DNA of 64,000 nucleotides, from positions 1,844,215-1,908,214 of the forward strand of contig NZ_LT607802.1 in the NCBI RefSeq assembly GCF_900090205.1, read 5' to 3'. Source of the DNA: Vogesella sp. LIG4 (GTDB lineage: Bacteria > Pseudomonadota > Gammaproteobacteria > Burkholderiales > Chromobacteriaceae). The position numbers were made by a program, and so were the translations under genes. Under the pieces are notes generated by a model that was not told the origin of the DNA, ran no database searches, and was given only the letters and a program-made list of their open reading frames with translations. Every line of letters begins with the position of its first letter. Within the stretch, counting starts at the first letter, position 1. Positions 39,902-49,096 of this stretch are shown piece by piece.

Positions 39902-39997
39902 TTGCAGATCAGCTATCTCGTTCTGGTGCTGCCGGAGCCGGCAGAACCGGGCCGCTCCAGCCAGGTACCTGCATCGGCAGCCTTCCCGTTTACATGA

Positions 39998-40029
39998 CAA
40001 AGCCCTTCCGCTACGCGCAAGGGCTTTGT
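39998..40029. terminator. second hairpin in the oprM-mlaA convergent interval
   Basis: Stem ACAAAGCCCTT / AAGGGCTTTGT with a loop of about 10 bases. It has short T-runs on both strands and probably assists termination from either direction. Confidence 0.6.
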
Positions 40030-40041
40030 TAACAATAAGGG

Positions 40042-40065
40042 CACCGCATTGCGGTGGCCTTTTGG
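40042..40065. repeat. direct repeat of oprM terminator core
   Basis: Exact 24-base copy of 39878-39901 beginning CACCGCATTGCGGTGG. It sits 18 bp from the mlaA stop and lacks the full left stem arm of the first copy. Confidence 0.85.
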
Positions 40066-40083
40066 CATGGAGTGTGATGCGGC

Positions 40084-40914
40084 TTATTGCGCGGCGGAGG
40101 CGGCTGCAGGTGCTGCGGCCGCCGGTGCCGATGCCGCGGGGGCCGAGGCGTCCGGGCTCACCAGATCGTCGATATTGTCGCTGTCGGCAGGCGTCGCACC
40201 AGGCGTGGCAGGCGTATCGCCCTGCTGGGCGCCAGCCGGCTGGTAGCCTACCTGGGTATTGCGGTACTGCAACCAGGCATCGCGCATATAGCTGTACGGA
40301 TCCAGCGCCGCCTGCTGCAGGGTGTCGTCCAGGCCCAGGATCTGTTCGCGGTTGCTGACACCCTTGACCACGTTGGCCACGTTACGCTCCGACTGGCTGT
40401 GGAACACGAGCCTGTGCGGGTCGGCAATGGTCATGTTGGCGGCGGTGCTCAGGCCGTCACGGATGGTGGACGGGCCAAACAGCGGCAGCACCAGGTAGCT
40501 GCTGTTCTTCCAGCCGTAGTGCGCCATGGTGTCGCCCAGCGTGGCCGGGTCGCGCTTGAGCCCCATCGGCGTGGCGATATCGATCAGCCCGAACAGGCCG
40601 AAGGTGCTGTTGAAGGTGACGCGCATCATATCGTTGAGCGTCTTCTTGCCCTCGAGCTGTGCACCGTGGTTCACCATGCTGTAGACGTCTTCCAGGTTAT
40701 GGAAGAAGTTGCTGACGCCGGTGCGTACCGGCTGCGGGGTAATGAAGCGGTAGCCTTCCGCCGCCGGCTTCATTACATAGCGATCCGCCTTGTCGTTGAA
40801 CTGGTAGATGGCCCGGTTCATCGGCTCCAGCGGGTCCTGCGGGTTGCTCGGGTGAGTGGCACAGGCGGCCAGCAACAGGCAGCCGGCCAGCGGCAGGGCG
40901 GTACGCGTTTTCAT
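40084..40914 (-). CDS. mlaA: MlaA/VacJ family outer-membrane lipoprotein
   Basis: A 276-residue lipoprotein with lipobox LLAAC (Cys at 18). It contains the MlaA core: DPLEPMNRAIYQFNDKADRY, VNHGAQLEGKK and LPLFGPSTIRDGLS. It removes mislocalised phospholipids from the outer leaflet and passes them to MlaC. About 40 residues at the C-terminus are an Ala/Pro/Ser-rich low-complexity tail (AAPAAASAAQ at the end), longer than in E. coli MlaA. It is the last gene of the mlaFEDCBA operon and overlaps mlaB by 4 bp. Confidence 0.93.
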   Translation of the reverse strand: MKTRTALPLAGCLLLAACATHPSNPQDPLEPMNRAIYQFNDKADRYVMKPAAEGYRFITPQPVRTGVSNFFHNLEDVYSMVNHGAQLEGKKTLNDMMRVTFNSTFGLFGLIDIATPMGLKRDPATLGDTMAHYGWKNSSYLVLPLFGPSTIRDGLSTAANMTIADPHRLVFHSQSERNVANVVKGVSNREQILGLDDTLQQAALDPYSYMRDAWLQYRNTQVGYQPAGAQQGDTPATPGATPADSDNIDDLVSPDASAPAASAPAAAAPAAASAAQ

Positions 40915-41210
40915 TCTTGTTCTCCAGGCATGCCCAGCAAGCCAGCCACGCCATACAGCTGTGCCTGGCTTGCCAGCGATGCCGGCAGATGCTGCAACAC
41001 GAGTTCCCCGCCACGCTGCTGCTGCTGGCGCAGTGCGCCCAGCAGCATGGCCAGCGCCGCGGCATCGGCCTTGTCCACGGCAGACAGGTCAAGGCGCAGC
41101 TTGCCGCCCTGCATTGCCTGCATCAGTTGCGGCTGGATGCCGGCAACGGTGTCCATGTCGAGGATGCCGCTCAGGGCCAGCTGGCCGTCGGCGGGGCGGG
41201 AGAGACTCAT
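40911..41210 (-). CDS. mlaB: STAS-domain protein MlaB
   Basis: A 99-residue cytoplasmic STAS domain (LRLDLSAVDKADAAALAMLLG is the core) that binds the MlaF ATPase and regulates the complex. Sequence is poorly conserved in this family, so assignment rests on fold motif and position between mlaC and mlaA, with 4-bp overlaps on both sides. Confidence 0.88.
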   Translation of the reverse strand: MSLSRPADGQLALSGILDMDTVAGIQPQLMQAMQGGKLRLDLSAVDKADAAALAMLLGALRQQQQRGGELVLQHLPASLASQAQLYGVAGLLGMPGEQE

Positions 41211-41818
41211 GCCGGTTTACCGTTGGTGTCGTTCTTGTCTTTCAGCTGCTTGATCAGGCCGTCGATGCCGTTCTTGCGGATCTCTTCGCCGAACTGGGTG
41301 CGGTACACGGTAACCAGGCTGGCGCCTTCCACGCTGACGTTGAAGATCTTCCAGCCCTGGCTGCCCTTGTACAGGGTGTAGTCGATGCTGACGTTCTTCT
41401 TGTCGGCATTGCCCGGCAGGGTCACTTCGGATTTCACCACCGCTTCACGGCCACCGTTGTTGAACTGGGCAGTCGGCTTCACGTCGATCTGCGCGCTCTT
41501 GAAACGCACCATGGTGGAGGAGTAGGTGCGCACCAGCAGGGTCTTGAACTGGGTGGCCAGCTGTTCCTGCTGCGCAGGGTTGGCCGCACGCCAGTCCTTG
41601 CCTACCGCCAGCGCGGTCATGCGGGTGAAGTCGATCAGCGGCAGCACCATGGTTTCCACCTGCTCGCGTACCTGGCGGGTGTTCTTGCCGTTTTCCTTCT
41701 TCAGGATGTCCATCGCCTTTTGCGAGGTGTCCTGTACCAGGGCAACGGGTTCTTCGGCAGCCAGGGCCGGGGCGGCCAGGCCAAGCAACAGCAGCAGGGA
41801 GGTAAGCAGCTTTTTCAT
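41207..41818 (-). CDS. mlaC: periplasmic phospholipid-binding protein MlaC
   Basis: A 203-residue secreted protein with signal peptide MKKLLTSLLLLLGLAAPALA. The Tol-Tol-Ttg2 domain includes FTRMTALAVGKDWRAANPAQ and YRTQFGEEIRKNGIDGLI. It ferries phospholipids between MlaA and the MlaFEDB complex. It overlaps mlaB by 4 bp and follows mlaD by 34 bp. Confidence 0.94.
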   Translation of the reverse strand: MKKLLTSLLLLLGLAAPALAAEEPVALVQDTSQKAMDILKKENGKNTRQVREQVETMVLPLIDFTRMTALAVGKDWRAANPAQQEQLATQFKTLLVRTYSSTMVRFKSAQIDVKPTAQFNNGGREAVVKSEVTLPGNADKKNVSIDYTLYKGSQGWKIFNVSVEGASLVTVYRTQFGEEIRKNGIDGLIKQLKDKNDTNGKPA

Positions 41819-41852
41819 GATGTGTATCTTTCTGGATTATGGGTGTTTCAAG

Positions 41853-42347
41853 TTACTGGCTCTGGCTGGCATCGCCACCAGTTTTTTGTGCCGGCTTGTC
41901 GGAGAAGCTGGTCATGAACTTGCCGATCAGCTGTTCCAGCACCATCGCCGACGAGGTGATGGTGATGTGGTCGCCGCTCTTCAGGTTGTCCGGGTCACCG
42001 CCCTGGGTCAGGCCGATGTATTGCTCGCCCAGCAGGCCGGCGGTGAGGATCTCGGCGCTGGTATCGCGGCTGAACTGGTACTTGCTGTCCAGGGTGAGGG
42101 TAACGTCGGCCACGTAGCGCTTGGTATCCAGCGCGATATTGCTGACGCGGCCAACCACCACGCCGGACGATTTCACCGGTGCCTTCACCTTCAAACCGCC
42201 GATATTGTCGAAGTCGGCAACCAGGGTATAGGTGTTGCTGGCGCTCTGCGGGGTGAGATTGGCCACTTTCAGCGACAGGAAAGTGACGGCCGCAATGCCA
42301 AGCGCAACAAACAGACCAACCCACAAATCAATAGTAGAACGTTTCAT
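41853..42347 (-). CDS. mlaD: MCE-domain protein MlaD
   Basis: A 164-residue inner-membrane anchored protein: one N-terminal helix (DLWVGLFVALGIAAVTFLSL), then one MCE domain with GGLKVKAPVKSSGVVVGRV and LTAGLLGEQYIGLTQGG. MlaD forms a hexameric ring that holds phospholipid at the periplasmic face of MlaFE. It lies 13 bp after mlaE. Confidence 0.95.
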   Translation of the reverse strand: MKRSTIDLWVGLFVALGIAAVTFLSLKVANLTPQSASNTYTLVADFDNIGGLKVKAPVKSSGVVVGRVSNIALDTKRYVADVTLTLDSKYQFSRDTSAEILTAGLLGEQYIGLTQGGDPDNLKSGDHITITSSAMVLEQLIGKFMTSFSDKPAQKTGGDASQSQ

Positions 42348-42360
42348 TTCGTGTTGATTC

Positions 42361-43143
42361 CTAGAACATGAAGGCCGTCAGGATGAAATCCAGCGCCAGG
42401 ATGACCAGCGCAGACGTCACCACGGTGCGGGTGGTGGCGGACGAGACGCCGGCCGCGGTGGGCGTGGCGTCGTAGCCTTCGAAAACGGCAATCAGGGTAA
42501 CGGCCATGCCGAAGAACAGGCTCTTGATCAGGCCGTTGACTACGTCGGAGTGCAGGTCGACGTTGCTTTGCATCTGCGACCAGAAGGTGCCCTTGTCCAC
42601 GCCTATCATCACCACGCCTACCAGGTAGCCGCCGAAGATACCCATCACGTTGAAGATGGCGGCCAGGATGGGCATGGAGATCACGCCGGCCCAGAAGCGC
42701 GGCGCCACGACGCGGGCGAGGGGGTTCACCGCCATCACGCTCATGGCTTCCAGCTGTTCGGTGGCCTTCATCAGGCCGATTTCGGCGGTCATCGCCGAGC
42801 CGGAACGGCTGGCGAACAGCAGCGCCGCCAGCACCGGGCCCAGTTCGCGCAGTAGCGACAGCGCCACCAGCGCGCCCAGTGCGTCGGAGGAGCCGAAGCG
42901 CGCCAGGGTGTTGTAGCCCTGCAGGCCCAGCACCATGCCGACGAACAGGCCGGACACCACGATGATGATCAGCGACAGCACGCCGGAGAAATACACCTCG
43001 CGGATGGTGAGCTGGAAGCGCAGCAGGCTCTGGCCGGAGTTGAGCAGGATGGCCAGCAGGAAGCGGCTGGCAAAGCCCAGGCGCCAGATGGCGTTGATTA
43101 CCAGCGCGCCCAATTGGCGGAACGGGGAGAGCAGTTGTTCCAT
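42361..43143 (-). CDS. mlaE: phospholipid ABC transporter permease MlaE
   Basis: A 260-residue permease. I use the ATG at 43143 (MEQLLSPFRQLGALVINAIW); upstream codons lie inside mlaF. It contains the MlaE signature RELGPVLAALLFASRSGSAM and the GTMKATEQLEAM-like segment GLMKATEQLEAMSVMAVNPL. Five or so membrane helices follow. The start overlaps the mlaF stop by one base, indicating translational coupling. Confidence 0.95.
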   Translation of the reverse strand: MEQLLSPFRQLGALVINAIWRLGFASRFLLAILLNSGQSLLRFQLTIREVYFSGVLSLIIIVVSGLFVGMVLGLQGYNTLARFGSSDALGALVALSLLRELGPVLAALLFASRSGSAMTAEIGLMKATEQLEAMSVMAVNPLARVVAPRFWAGVISMPILAAIFNVMGIFGGYLVGVVMIGVDKGTFWSQMQSNVDLHSDVVNGLIKSLFFGMAVTLIAVFEGYDATPTAAGVSSATTRTVVTSALVILALDFILTAFMF

Positions 43144-43955
43144 CAGGCGTTCCCCCGCAGGCCGAAAGACTGTGCCAGCGACTCGGTGGCCGGGTAGGCA
43201 AAATGCACCGGGCCATCCGGCTCGCCGGTGACGAACTGCGCCAGCCACGGCGATTCGGCGTGGCGCACCTGTTGCGGCGTGCCCTCGGCCACGATGCGGC
43301 CGTTGGCGACGAAATACACGTAATCGACGATGTCCAGCGACTTGTGCACGTCGTGGGTGACCATGATGGAGGTGGTGCCCAGCGCGTCGTTGAGCTTCTT
43401 GATCAACAGCGCGATGGTGCCCAGCGAAATCGGGTCGAGGCCGGTGAACGGCTCGTCGTACAGCATCAGCTGCGGGTCGAGCGCGATGGCGCGCGCCAGC
43501 GCGATGCGGCGTGCCATGCCGCCGGACAGCTCGGCCGGCATCAGGCCCTCGGTGCCGCGCAGGCCGACGGCGGCCAGCTTGAGCAGCACCAGGTCGCGGA
43601 TCACGCTTTCCGGCAGGCGGGTAAGCTCGCGCAGCGGAAACGCCACGTTGTCGAATACGGAAAGGTCGGTAAACAACGCACCGAACTGGAACAGCATGCC
43701 CATGCGGCGGCGGTGCTGGTACAGCTCGGCATTGCCCATGCGGCCAACGTCATGGCCATCCACCAGCACCTCGCCGTGCTGGGCGCGGATCTGGCCGGAT
43801 ATCAGGCGCAGCAGCGTGGTCTTGCCGCTACCGCTGCCACCCATGATGGCAATCAGCTTGCCGCGCGGAATCGACAGCGACACATCCTGCAGGATGGGGC
43901 GGTCGTTGTAGGCGAAGCTGACGTTGCGAAGGGTGATGAAACTGTCGGAAGACAC
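43143..43955 (-). CDS. mlaF: phospholipid ABC transporter ATPase MlaF
   Basis: A 270-residue ATPase and first gene of the mla operon. Walker A GGSGSGKTT is at 39-47, the signature is ELSGGMARR, and Walker B is LMLYDEPFTGLDP. The MlaF-type segment PLRELTRLPESVI is present. It drives lipid transport between outer and inner membranes. A minus-strand terminator separates it from dapD upstream. Confidence 0.95.
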   Translation of the reverse strand: MSSDSFITLRNVSFAYNDRPILQDVSLSIPRGKLIAIMGGSGSGKTTLLRLISGQIRAQHGEVLVDGHDVGRMGNAELYQHRRRMGMLFQFGALFTDLSVFDNVAFPLRELTRLPESVIRDLVLLKLAAVGLRGTEGLMPAELSGGMARRIALARAIALDPQLMLYDEPFTGLDPISLGTIALLIKKLNDALGTTSIMVTHDVHKSLDIVDYVYFVANGRIVAEGTPQQVRHAESPWLAQFVTGEPDGPVHFAYPATESLAQSFGLRGNA

Positions 43956-43974
43956 AAATCAGTCCTGTGTGTAC

Positions 43975-44008
43975 ACAAAAACAGGGAGCCGCAATCACGA
44001 CTCCCTGT
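43975..44008 (-). terminator. terminator between dapD and mla operon
   Basis: On the minus strand, stem ACAGGGAG / CTCCCTGT followed by TTTTTGTG. It lies after dapD and before mlaF. Confidence 0.7.
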
Positions 44009-44134
44009 TCGCATTTTATCCGCCTTGTGTGCGGTGCGCCAAATGCCAATGCGCTAATCCTGTTGGAAAAATGTTACCGGGGGTGACAAATTTTCTGATC
44101 AAGCCGTAGCAGATCAAGGATTTTCCGGCTGGAC

Positions 44135-44956
44135 TCAGACGCCGCGCAGCAGATCGTTGATGCTGGTCTTGCTGCGGGTCTGCGCATCCACCTTCTTCAC
44201 GATCACCGCGCAGTACAGGCTGTGGCTGCCATCCTTGGACGGCAGGCTGCCGGATACCACCACCGAGCCCGGCGGAACCTTGCCGTAGTGCACTTCGCCG
44301 GTTTCGCGGTCGTAGATCTTGGTGGACTGGCCGATGAACACGCCCATGGAGATCACCGAGCCTTCGCCCACGATCACGCCTTCCACCACTTCGGAACGGG
44401 CGCCGATAAAGCAGTTGTCCTCGATGATGGTCGGGTTGGCCTGCAGCGGCTCCAGCACGCCGCCGATGCCCACGCCGCCGGACAGATGCACGTTCTTGCC
44501 GATCTGGGCGCAGCTGCCCACGGTAGCCCAGGTATCCACCATGGTGCCTTCATCGACGTAGGCGCCGATGTTGACGAAGGATGGCATCAGCACGGTGTTC
44601 TTGGCCACGAAGCTGCCCTTGCGCGCTACGGCGCCCGGCACGGCGCGGAAGCCGGCGTCGCGGAACTGCTGTTCGTGCCAGTCGCCGAACTTGGTGTCCA
44701 CCTTGTCGAAGTAGCGGCTCACGCCGTCGTCCATCACTTCGTTGTCGCGGATGCGGAACGACAGCAGCACTGCCTTCTTCACCCACTGGTTGACGACCCA
44801 TTCGCCGTCGATCTTCTCGGCAACGCGCAGGTGGCCGTTGTCCAGTTCGGTGATCACCTGCTCGATGGCGGCTTTCAGTTCCGGCGATACGCTGGACGGG
44901 GTGATGTTGGCGCGGTCTTCGAACGCGGCCTCGATGATGGGCTGGATCGGGTGCAT
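44135..44956 (-). CDS. dapD: tetrahydrodipicolinate N-succinyltransferase
   Basis: A 273-residue trimeric left-handed beta-helix enzyme of the succinylase branch of lysine/meso-DAP synthesis. The ATG at 44956 ([15 protein letters not shown]) is chosen for family length; upstream in-frame ATGs give a non-conserved leader. Hexapeptide-repeat segments such as [15 protein letters not shown] and [17 protein letters not shown] are clear. It follows dapC by 55 bp, and the two enzymes catalyse successive steps. Confidence 0.96.
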   Translation of the reverse strand: MHPIQPIIEAAFEDRANITPSSVSPELKAAIEQVITELDNGHLRVAEKIDGEWVVNQWVKKAVLLSFRIRDNEVMDDGVSRYFDKVDTKFGDWHEQQFRDAGFRAVPGAVARKGSFVAKNTVLMPSFVNIGAYVDEGTMVDTWATVGSCAQIGKNVHLSGGVGIGGVLEPLQANPTIIEDNCFIGARSEVVEGVIVGEGSVISMGVFIGQSTKIYDRETGEVHYGKVPPGSVVVSGSLPSKDGSHSLYCAVIVKKVDAQTRSKTSINDLLRGV

Positions 44957-45011
44957 GTGGTTGAGTCCTTTACTTATATGAATCGTTGTCATGGGGGTAT
45001 CCGGTGAGTGT

Positions 45012-46193
45012 TCAGCGTACAAAGTGTTCGATGCGCCCGGCCGCAGCCACGCATTCGGCCAGCGGCGCCACCAGCGCCAGGCGTACGCGGCCGGCGCCGG
45101 GGTTCACGCCGTGGGCATCGCGTGCCAGGAAGCTGCCGGGCAGCACGGTAATGTGTTCGCGGGCAAACAGCTCGCGGGCGAAGGCGGCATCGTCGCCGCC
45201 GGGCACTTCCGCCCACAGGTAGAAGCCGGCGTCCGGGCGGCTCACCGGCAAGACCTTGCCGATGCGCTCGGTCACCGCGGCGAACTTGGCGGCGTAGGCG
45301 GCGCGGTTCTCCACCACGTGCGCTTCGTCGTTCCAGGCGGCGATGCTGGCTTCCTGCACGGTCTGGCTCATGGCGCTGCCGTGGTAGGTGCGGAACAGCA
45401 GGAATTTTTCCAGGATGGCGGCATCGCCGGCCACGAAGCCGGAGCGCAGCCCCGGCGCATTGGAACGCTTGGACAGGCTGGTGAACATTACCAGGCGCTC
45501 GTGGCCGCGGCCCAGCAGGCGTGCGGCTTCCAGGCCGCCCAACGGCGGGGTGTCGAAATAGATCTCGGAATAGCACTCGTCACTGGCGATGACGAAGCCG
45601 TAGCGGTCGGACAGCGCGAACAGCTCGCGCCAGTCATCCAGCGACATCACCGCGCCGGTGGGGTTGCCCGGGCTGCACACGATCACCACCTGGGTGCGGC
45701 GCCAGATTTCCTCGCTGACACTGCCCCAGTCCGGCTGGAAACGGTTGGCCGCAACACAGTTCACGTAATGGGGAACTGCCCCGGCGAGCAGTGCGGCGCC
45801 TTCATAAATCTGGTAGAAGGGATTGGGCGAAATCAATACCGGTTGCGTTTCGCCACGCGGGTCGATGACTGCCTGCACGAAGGAAAACAGCGCTTCGCGG
45901 CTGCCGCACACCGGCAGCACTTCGCGCGCCGGGTCCACCGTTACCTGGTAGCGGCGTTGCAGCCAGTTGGCGCAGCTGCGGCGCAGCGACTCGCTACCCA
46001 GCGTGGCGGGGTAGGCGGCTAGGCCGTCCAGGGCATTGATCAGTGCCTGTTTCACCACTTCCGGTGTCGGGTGTTTGGGCTCGCCGATGGACAGGTTGAT
46101 GTGTGGCTTGTCCGCCGGTGGCGTCACGCCGGCCAACAGTTGGCGCAGGCGCTGGAACGGGTAAGGGTGCAGCAGGTCGAGATGCGGATTCAA
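45012..46193 (-). CDS. dapC: succinyldiaminopimelate transaminase
   Basis: A 393-residue class I/II PLP aminotransferase that forms N-succinyl-LL-DAP from the DapD product and glutamate. PLP residues: K242 (SLSKRSN), N177 (SPGNPTG), D205 (SDECYSE) and R250 for the substrate carboxylate. The DapC-type opening [20 protein letters not shown] and the adjacency to dapD make this more specific than a generic aminotransferase. It is divergent from the DMT transporter gene. Confidence 0.92.
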   Translation of the reverse strand: MNPHLDLLHPYPFQRLRQLLAGVTPPADKPHINLSIGEPKHPTPEVVKQALINALDGLAAYPATLGSESLRRSCANWLQRRYQVTVDPAREVLPVCGSREALFSFVQAVIDPRGETQPVLISPNPFYQIYEGAALLAGAVPHYVNCVAANRFQPDWGSVSEEIWRRTQVVIVCSPGNPTGAVMSLDDWRELFALSDRYGFVIASDECYSEIYFDTPPLGGLEAARLLGRGHERLVMFTSLSKRSNAPGLRSGFVAGDAAILEKFLLFRTYHGSAMSQTVQEASIAAWNDEAHVVENRAAYAAKFAAVTERIGKVLPVSRPDAGFYLWAEVPGGDDAAFARELFAREHITVLPGSFLARDAHGVNPGAGRVRLALVAPLAECVAAAGRIEHFVR

Positions 46194-46251
46194 CGCGATT
46201 TCCTTGCAAGGATTTGCGGTGCAACAAAAACAGCAATATTAAGAAAACACT

Positions 46252-47178
46252 ATGGATTTTGTAAAACAAAAGCTGCTTGCCGTCAGCTGTGCAATTACCA
46301 CGGCACTGGTATGGGGATTGATGTGGTACCCGTTCCGCCACCTGCATGGTGTCGGCTTCACCACTGCCGCCACCTCGTTGTCGGTGTATATCGTCGCCAC
46401 CGTGGCAGGCGTCATCATCTATCGCGAGGTGTTCCGCCGCGAGGCGCGATTCGAACCGATCTTGCTGCTGCTCGCCTTCCTGTATGGCTGGTGCAATTTT
46501 GCCTACACCTGGGCGGTGGCCGAGGGCGAGGTGATGCGCGTGCTGCTGCTGTTCTACCTGTCGCCGCTGTGGAGCGCGCTGTTCTCGCGCCTGCTGCTGC
46601 ACGAGCGGCTCAGCCGCATCGGCTGGCTGGTGGTGGCGATGTCGCTGCTGGGGCTGGTGGTGATCCTGTACCGCCCCGGCCTGTTCAACGGGCAGTTCTT
46701 CTCCAGCCGTGCCGACTGGCTGGCGCTGTCCGGCGGCATCAGCTTCGCGCTGGGCAATGTGCTGTCCAAGCGTGCGCACGGCCTGCCGGTGGCGCTGAAA
46801 TCGGCGATGGTGTGGCTGGGCGTGGCCGGCTGCGGGCTGGTGTCGCTGCTGTGGCGCGGCCAACTATGGCACGAGATGTCGCAGCTGCTGCAGCCGGATG
46901 TGCTGTTCATCGTTCTGGCGCTGGGCGCCACCCTGCTGGCTACCAGCATCATCTCGCTGCACGGGCTGTCCATCCTGCCGGCTACCCAGGTGATGACGCT
47001 GATGCTGCTGGAACTGGTGTTCGCCGCCATTTCCGCCTACTTCCTCGCCGGCGAGGCGATGAAGACGCAGGAGCTGATCGGCGGGCTGCTGATCGCCAGT
47101 GCCAGCCTGATGTCCGGGCGTATCGTGCAGAAGAAGCCGGCCGCGGCGGCGGTGATGGCGGCGGCTACCGATCACTGA
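46252..47178 (+). CDS. EamA/DMT-family transporter
   Basis: A 308-residue inner-membrane protein with ten predicted helices in two EamA repeats: LVWGLMWYPFRHLHGVG in the first, FALGNVLSKRAHGLPV opening the second. Drug/metabolite transporters export small metabolites; the substrate is unknown. The start at 46252 is in an AT-rich leader with an AAGAAAAC stretch but no strong ribosome site. The GNAT gene follows 13 bp later. Confidence 0.87.
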   Translation: MDFVKQKLLAVSCAITTALVWGLMWYPFRHLHGVGFTTAATSLSVYIVATVAGVIIYREVFRREARFEPILLLLAFLYGWCNFAYTWAVAEGEVMRVLLLFYLSPLWSALFSRLLLHERLSRIGWLVVAMSLLGLVVILYRPGLFNGQFFSSRADWLALSGGISFALGNVLSKRAHGLPVALKSAMVWLGVAGCGLVSLLWRGQLWHEMSQLLQPDVLFIVLALGATLLATSIISLHGLSILPATQVMTLMLLELVFAAISAYFLAGEAMKTQELIGGLLIASASLMSGRIVQKKPAAAAVMAAATDH

Positions 47179-47191
47179 AGCAGGAGGCAGC

Positions 47192-47677
47192 ATGTTGATA
47201 CGCAAGATGACGGAGGCGGATTTTCAGCGCTTCTGGCCGGTGTTCCAGGGCGTGATCGCGGCGCAGGATAGCTACGCCTTTGCGCCGGACATGACGCTGC
47301 AGCAGGGCTGGCAGCTGTGGGGCGAGCTGCCGCTGCAGACCTGGGTGGCAGAGGACGACGGCGAGCTGCTGGGCAGCTATTTCCTGAAAGCCAATGCCGC
47401 CGGGCCCGGCAGCCATGTTGCCAACTGCGGCTACATGGTGTCGCCGGCGGCGCGCGGGCGCGGCATTGCCGCGGCCATGTGCGAGCACTCGCAGCAGCAG
47501 GCGCGCGAGGCCGGCTTTCTGGCGATGCAGTTCAACAGCGTGGTGGCCAGCAACAAGGTGGCGGTGGCGCTGTGGCAGAAGCTCGGCTTTGCCATTGTCG
47601 GCCGCGTGCCGCTGGCCTACCGGCATCGCGAGCTGGGCCTGGTGGACATCCTGGTCATGCACAAGCAGCTGGGCTGA
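47192..47677 (+). CDS. GNAT-family N-acetyltransferase
   Basis: A 161-residue acetyltransferase. The acetyl-CoA binding motif is VSPAARGRGIAAAMCEHSQ (about 88-106), followed by the core NSVVASNKVAVALWQKLGF that closes the GNAT fold. The substrate is unknown. It probably shares a transcript with the upstream DMT transporter. Confidence 0.87.
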   Translation: MLIRKMTEADFQRFWPVFQGVIAAQDSYAFAPDMTLQQGWQLWGELPLQTWVAEDDGELLGSYFLKANAAGPGSHVANCGYMVSPAARGRGIAAAMCEHSQQQAREAGFLAMQFNSVVASNKVAVALWQKLGFAIVGRVPLAYRHRELGLVDILVMHKQLG

Positions 47678-47719
47678 GAGCGGTCGCGGCTTGACGCCGG
47701 CCGGTGCGTGGCGGCACAA

Positions 47720-47751
47720 TCCGTTCAATATTTTCATTATTGTCGAAATAT
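47720..47751 (+). promoter_or_regulatory. candidate ArsR operator/promoter
   Basis: An AT-rich patch with imperfect dyad (AATATTTTC ... GAAATAT) directly ahead of the arsR start codon, unlike the GC-rich surroundings. Position and symmetry suit an autoregulatory ArsR site. Confidence 0.45.
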
Positions 47752-48058
47752 GGAATCAACACTTGTCGTCAGGATGTTGGCCGCATTGGCGCAGGAAACA
47801 CGGCTGGCGGTTTTTCGCCAGTTGGTGGAGGCCGGCCCGGCCGGGCGTGCCGCCGGCGAGCTGGCCACGGCGCTGGATTGCGCGCCGGCCACGCTGTCCT
47901 TCCATCTCAAGGAACTGGTGCATGCCGGGCTGATCGCCGGCCGGCAGGAAGGCCGCTTCGTGATCTATGCGGCCAACTTTGCCGCCATGAACGGCCTGCT
48001 GGGTTACCTCACCGATAACTGCTGCCAGGCATCGCCGGCCGACGGCTGCGGCTGCTGA
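47750..48058 (+). CDS. arsR: ArsR-family arsenic-responsive repressor
   Basis: A 102-residue winged-helix repressor, taking the ATG at 47750 (MESTLVVRMLAALAQETR). The recognition helix region is DCAPATLSFHLKELVHAGL. The metal site appears to be at the C-terminus, with C91, C92, C100 and C102 (NCCQASPADGCGC). This resembles the C95/C96/C102 site of Acidithiobacillus ArsR rather than the CVC motif of E. coli ArsR. It heads the ars operon. Confidence 0.92.
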   Translation: MESTLVVRMLAALAQETRLAVFRQLVEAGPAGRAAGELATALDCAPATLSFHLKELVHAGLIAGRQEGRFVIYAANFAAMNGLLGYLTDNCCQASPADGCGC

Positions 48059-48072
48059 ACAGGAGAGCTGTC

Positions 48073-48609
48073 ATGAAACGCATGCATATTCACGTCGCGG
48101 TGGATGATCTGGCTGCCAGCATCCGCTTTTACAACGCCTTGTTCGGTGCCGAGCCAACGGTGCACAAGCCGGATTACGCCAAGTGGATGCTGGACGACCC
48201 GCGGGTCAACTTCGCCATCAGCCAGCGCGGTGCCCGGCCAGGGCTGGATCACCTGGGCATCCAGACGGAAAGCGCCGAGGAACTGGCAGAGCTGAAGCAG
48301 CGCATCGATGCCGCCGGCCTGGCGGCGCTGAGCGAGGAGGGGACCACCTGCTGTTACGCGGTATCCGACAAGCACTGGCTGCAGGACCCGTCCGGCATCG
48401 CCTGGGAGAGCTACCACACGCTGGACACGGCGCCCACCTACAACACCGCGCCGGCTGCCGTTGCGGCCAACCCCGACAGCTGCTGCGCCCCCGCCAGCGG
48501 CGCGATCAGCGAGGCCGCCTGCTGCGCGCCGGCACCGCAGCGGGTGCAGCTGATCGCGCGCAAGAACATCGAAGCCACCGTTTCCAGGGAAAGGAAGTCC
48601 CGTGACTGA
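48073..48609 (+). CDS. arsI: ArsI/CadI-type glyoxalase-fold metalloenzyme (probable organoarsenical C-As lyase)
   Basis: A 178-residue vicinal-oxygen-chelate protein. Metal ligands expected from ArsI are present: a histidine at 5 or 7 (MHIHVAV), H60 (GLDHLGIQ) and E112 (AWESYHT), together with the vicinal pair C93-C94 (TTCCYA) that binds trivalent organoarsenicals. ArsI splits the carbon-arsenic bond of methyl- or aromatic As(III). The last 60 residues carry two further CC pairs and a polar tail. It lies 14 bp after arsR and overlaps arsC by 8 bp. CadI-like cadmium proteins share the fold, but the operon favours ArsI. Confidence 0.87.
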   Translation: MKRMHIHVAVDDLAASIRFYNALFGAEPTVHKPDYAKWMLDDPRVNFAISQRGARPGLDHLGIQTESAEELAELKQRIDAAGLAALSEEGTTCCYAVSDKHWLQDPSGIAWESYHTLDTAPTYNTAPAAVAANPDSCCAPASGAISEAACCAPAPQRVQLIARKNIEATVSRERKSRD

Positions 48610-49096
48610 CAAGGTTTACAACGTACTGATCCTCTGCACCGGTAACTCGGCGCGCAGCATTCTGGGCGAGGCGCTGATCAACAACCTGGGCCAGGGGCGC
48701 TTCCGGGGCTACAGCGCCGGCAGCCAGCCCACCGGCAAGGTGAACCCCTACGCGCTGAAGACGCTGGAAAAGCATGGCATCGCCACTGCCGGCTACCGCA
48801 GCAAGAGCTGGGACGAATTCGCGCTGCCGGATGCGCCGCAGATGGATTTCGTGTTTACCGTGTGCGGCAATGCCGACGGCGAAGCCTGCCCGGTGTGGCC
48901 GGGGCACCCGATGCGCGCGCACTGGGGGGTGGAAGATCCGGCCGGCGTCGGCAGCAACGACGAAGAAGCGATGGCGGCGTTCGCCAGGGCGTTCATGATT
49001 CTCAAGCGCCGGGTGGAGCTGTTCATGTCGCTGCCGGTGGACAAGCTGGACGCGCTGGCGTTGAGGCAGAAACTGGCGGAGATCGGCAAGCAATGA
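48602..49096 (+). CDS. arsC: arsenate reductase, low-molecular-weight phosphatase type
   Basis: A 164-residue reductase converting arsenate to arsenite. The phosphate-loop motif CTGNSARS starts at C12, and the distal motif HWGVEDPAG supplies the general acid. A further cysteine pair in FTVCGNADGEACPVWPG is typical of this ArsC subgroup. Translation is coupled: it overlaps arsI by 8 bp and the aquaporin start by 4 bp. Confidence 0.94.
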   Translation: MTDKVYNVLILCTGNSARSILGEALINNLGQGRFRGYSAGSQPTGKVNPYALKTLEKHGIATAGYRSKSWDEFALPDAPQMDFVFTVCGNADGEACPVWPGHPMRAHWGVEDPAGVGSNDEEAMAAFARAFMILKRRVELFMSLPVDKLDALALRQKLAEIGKQ

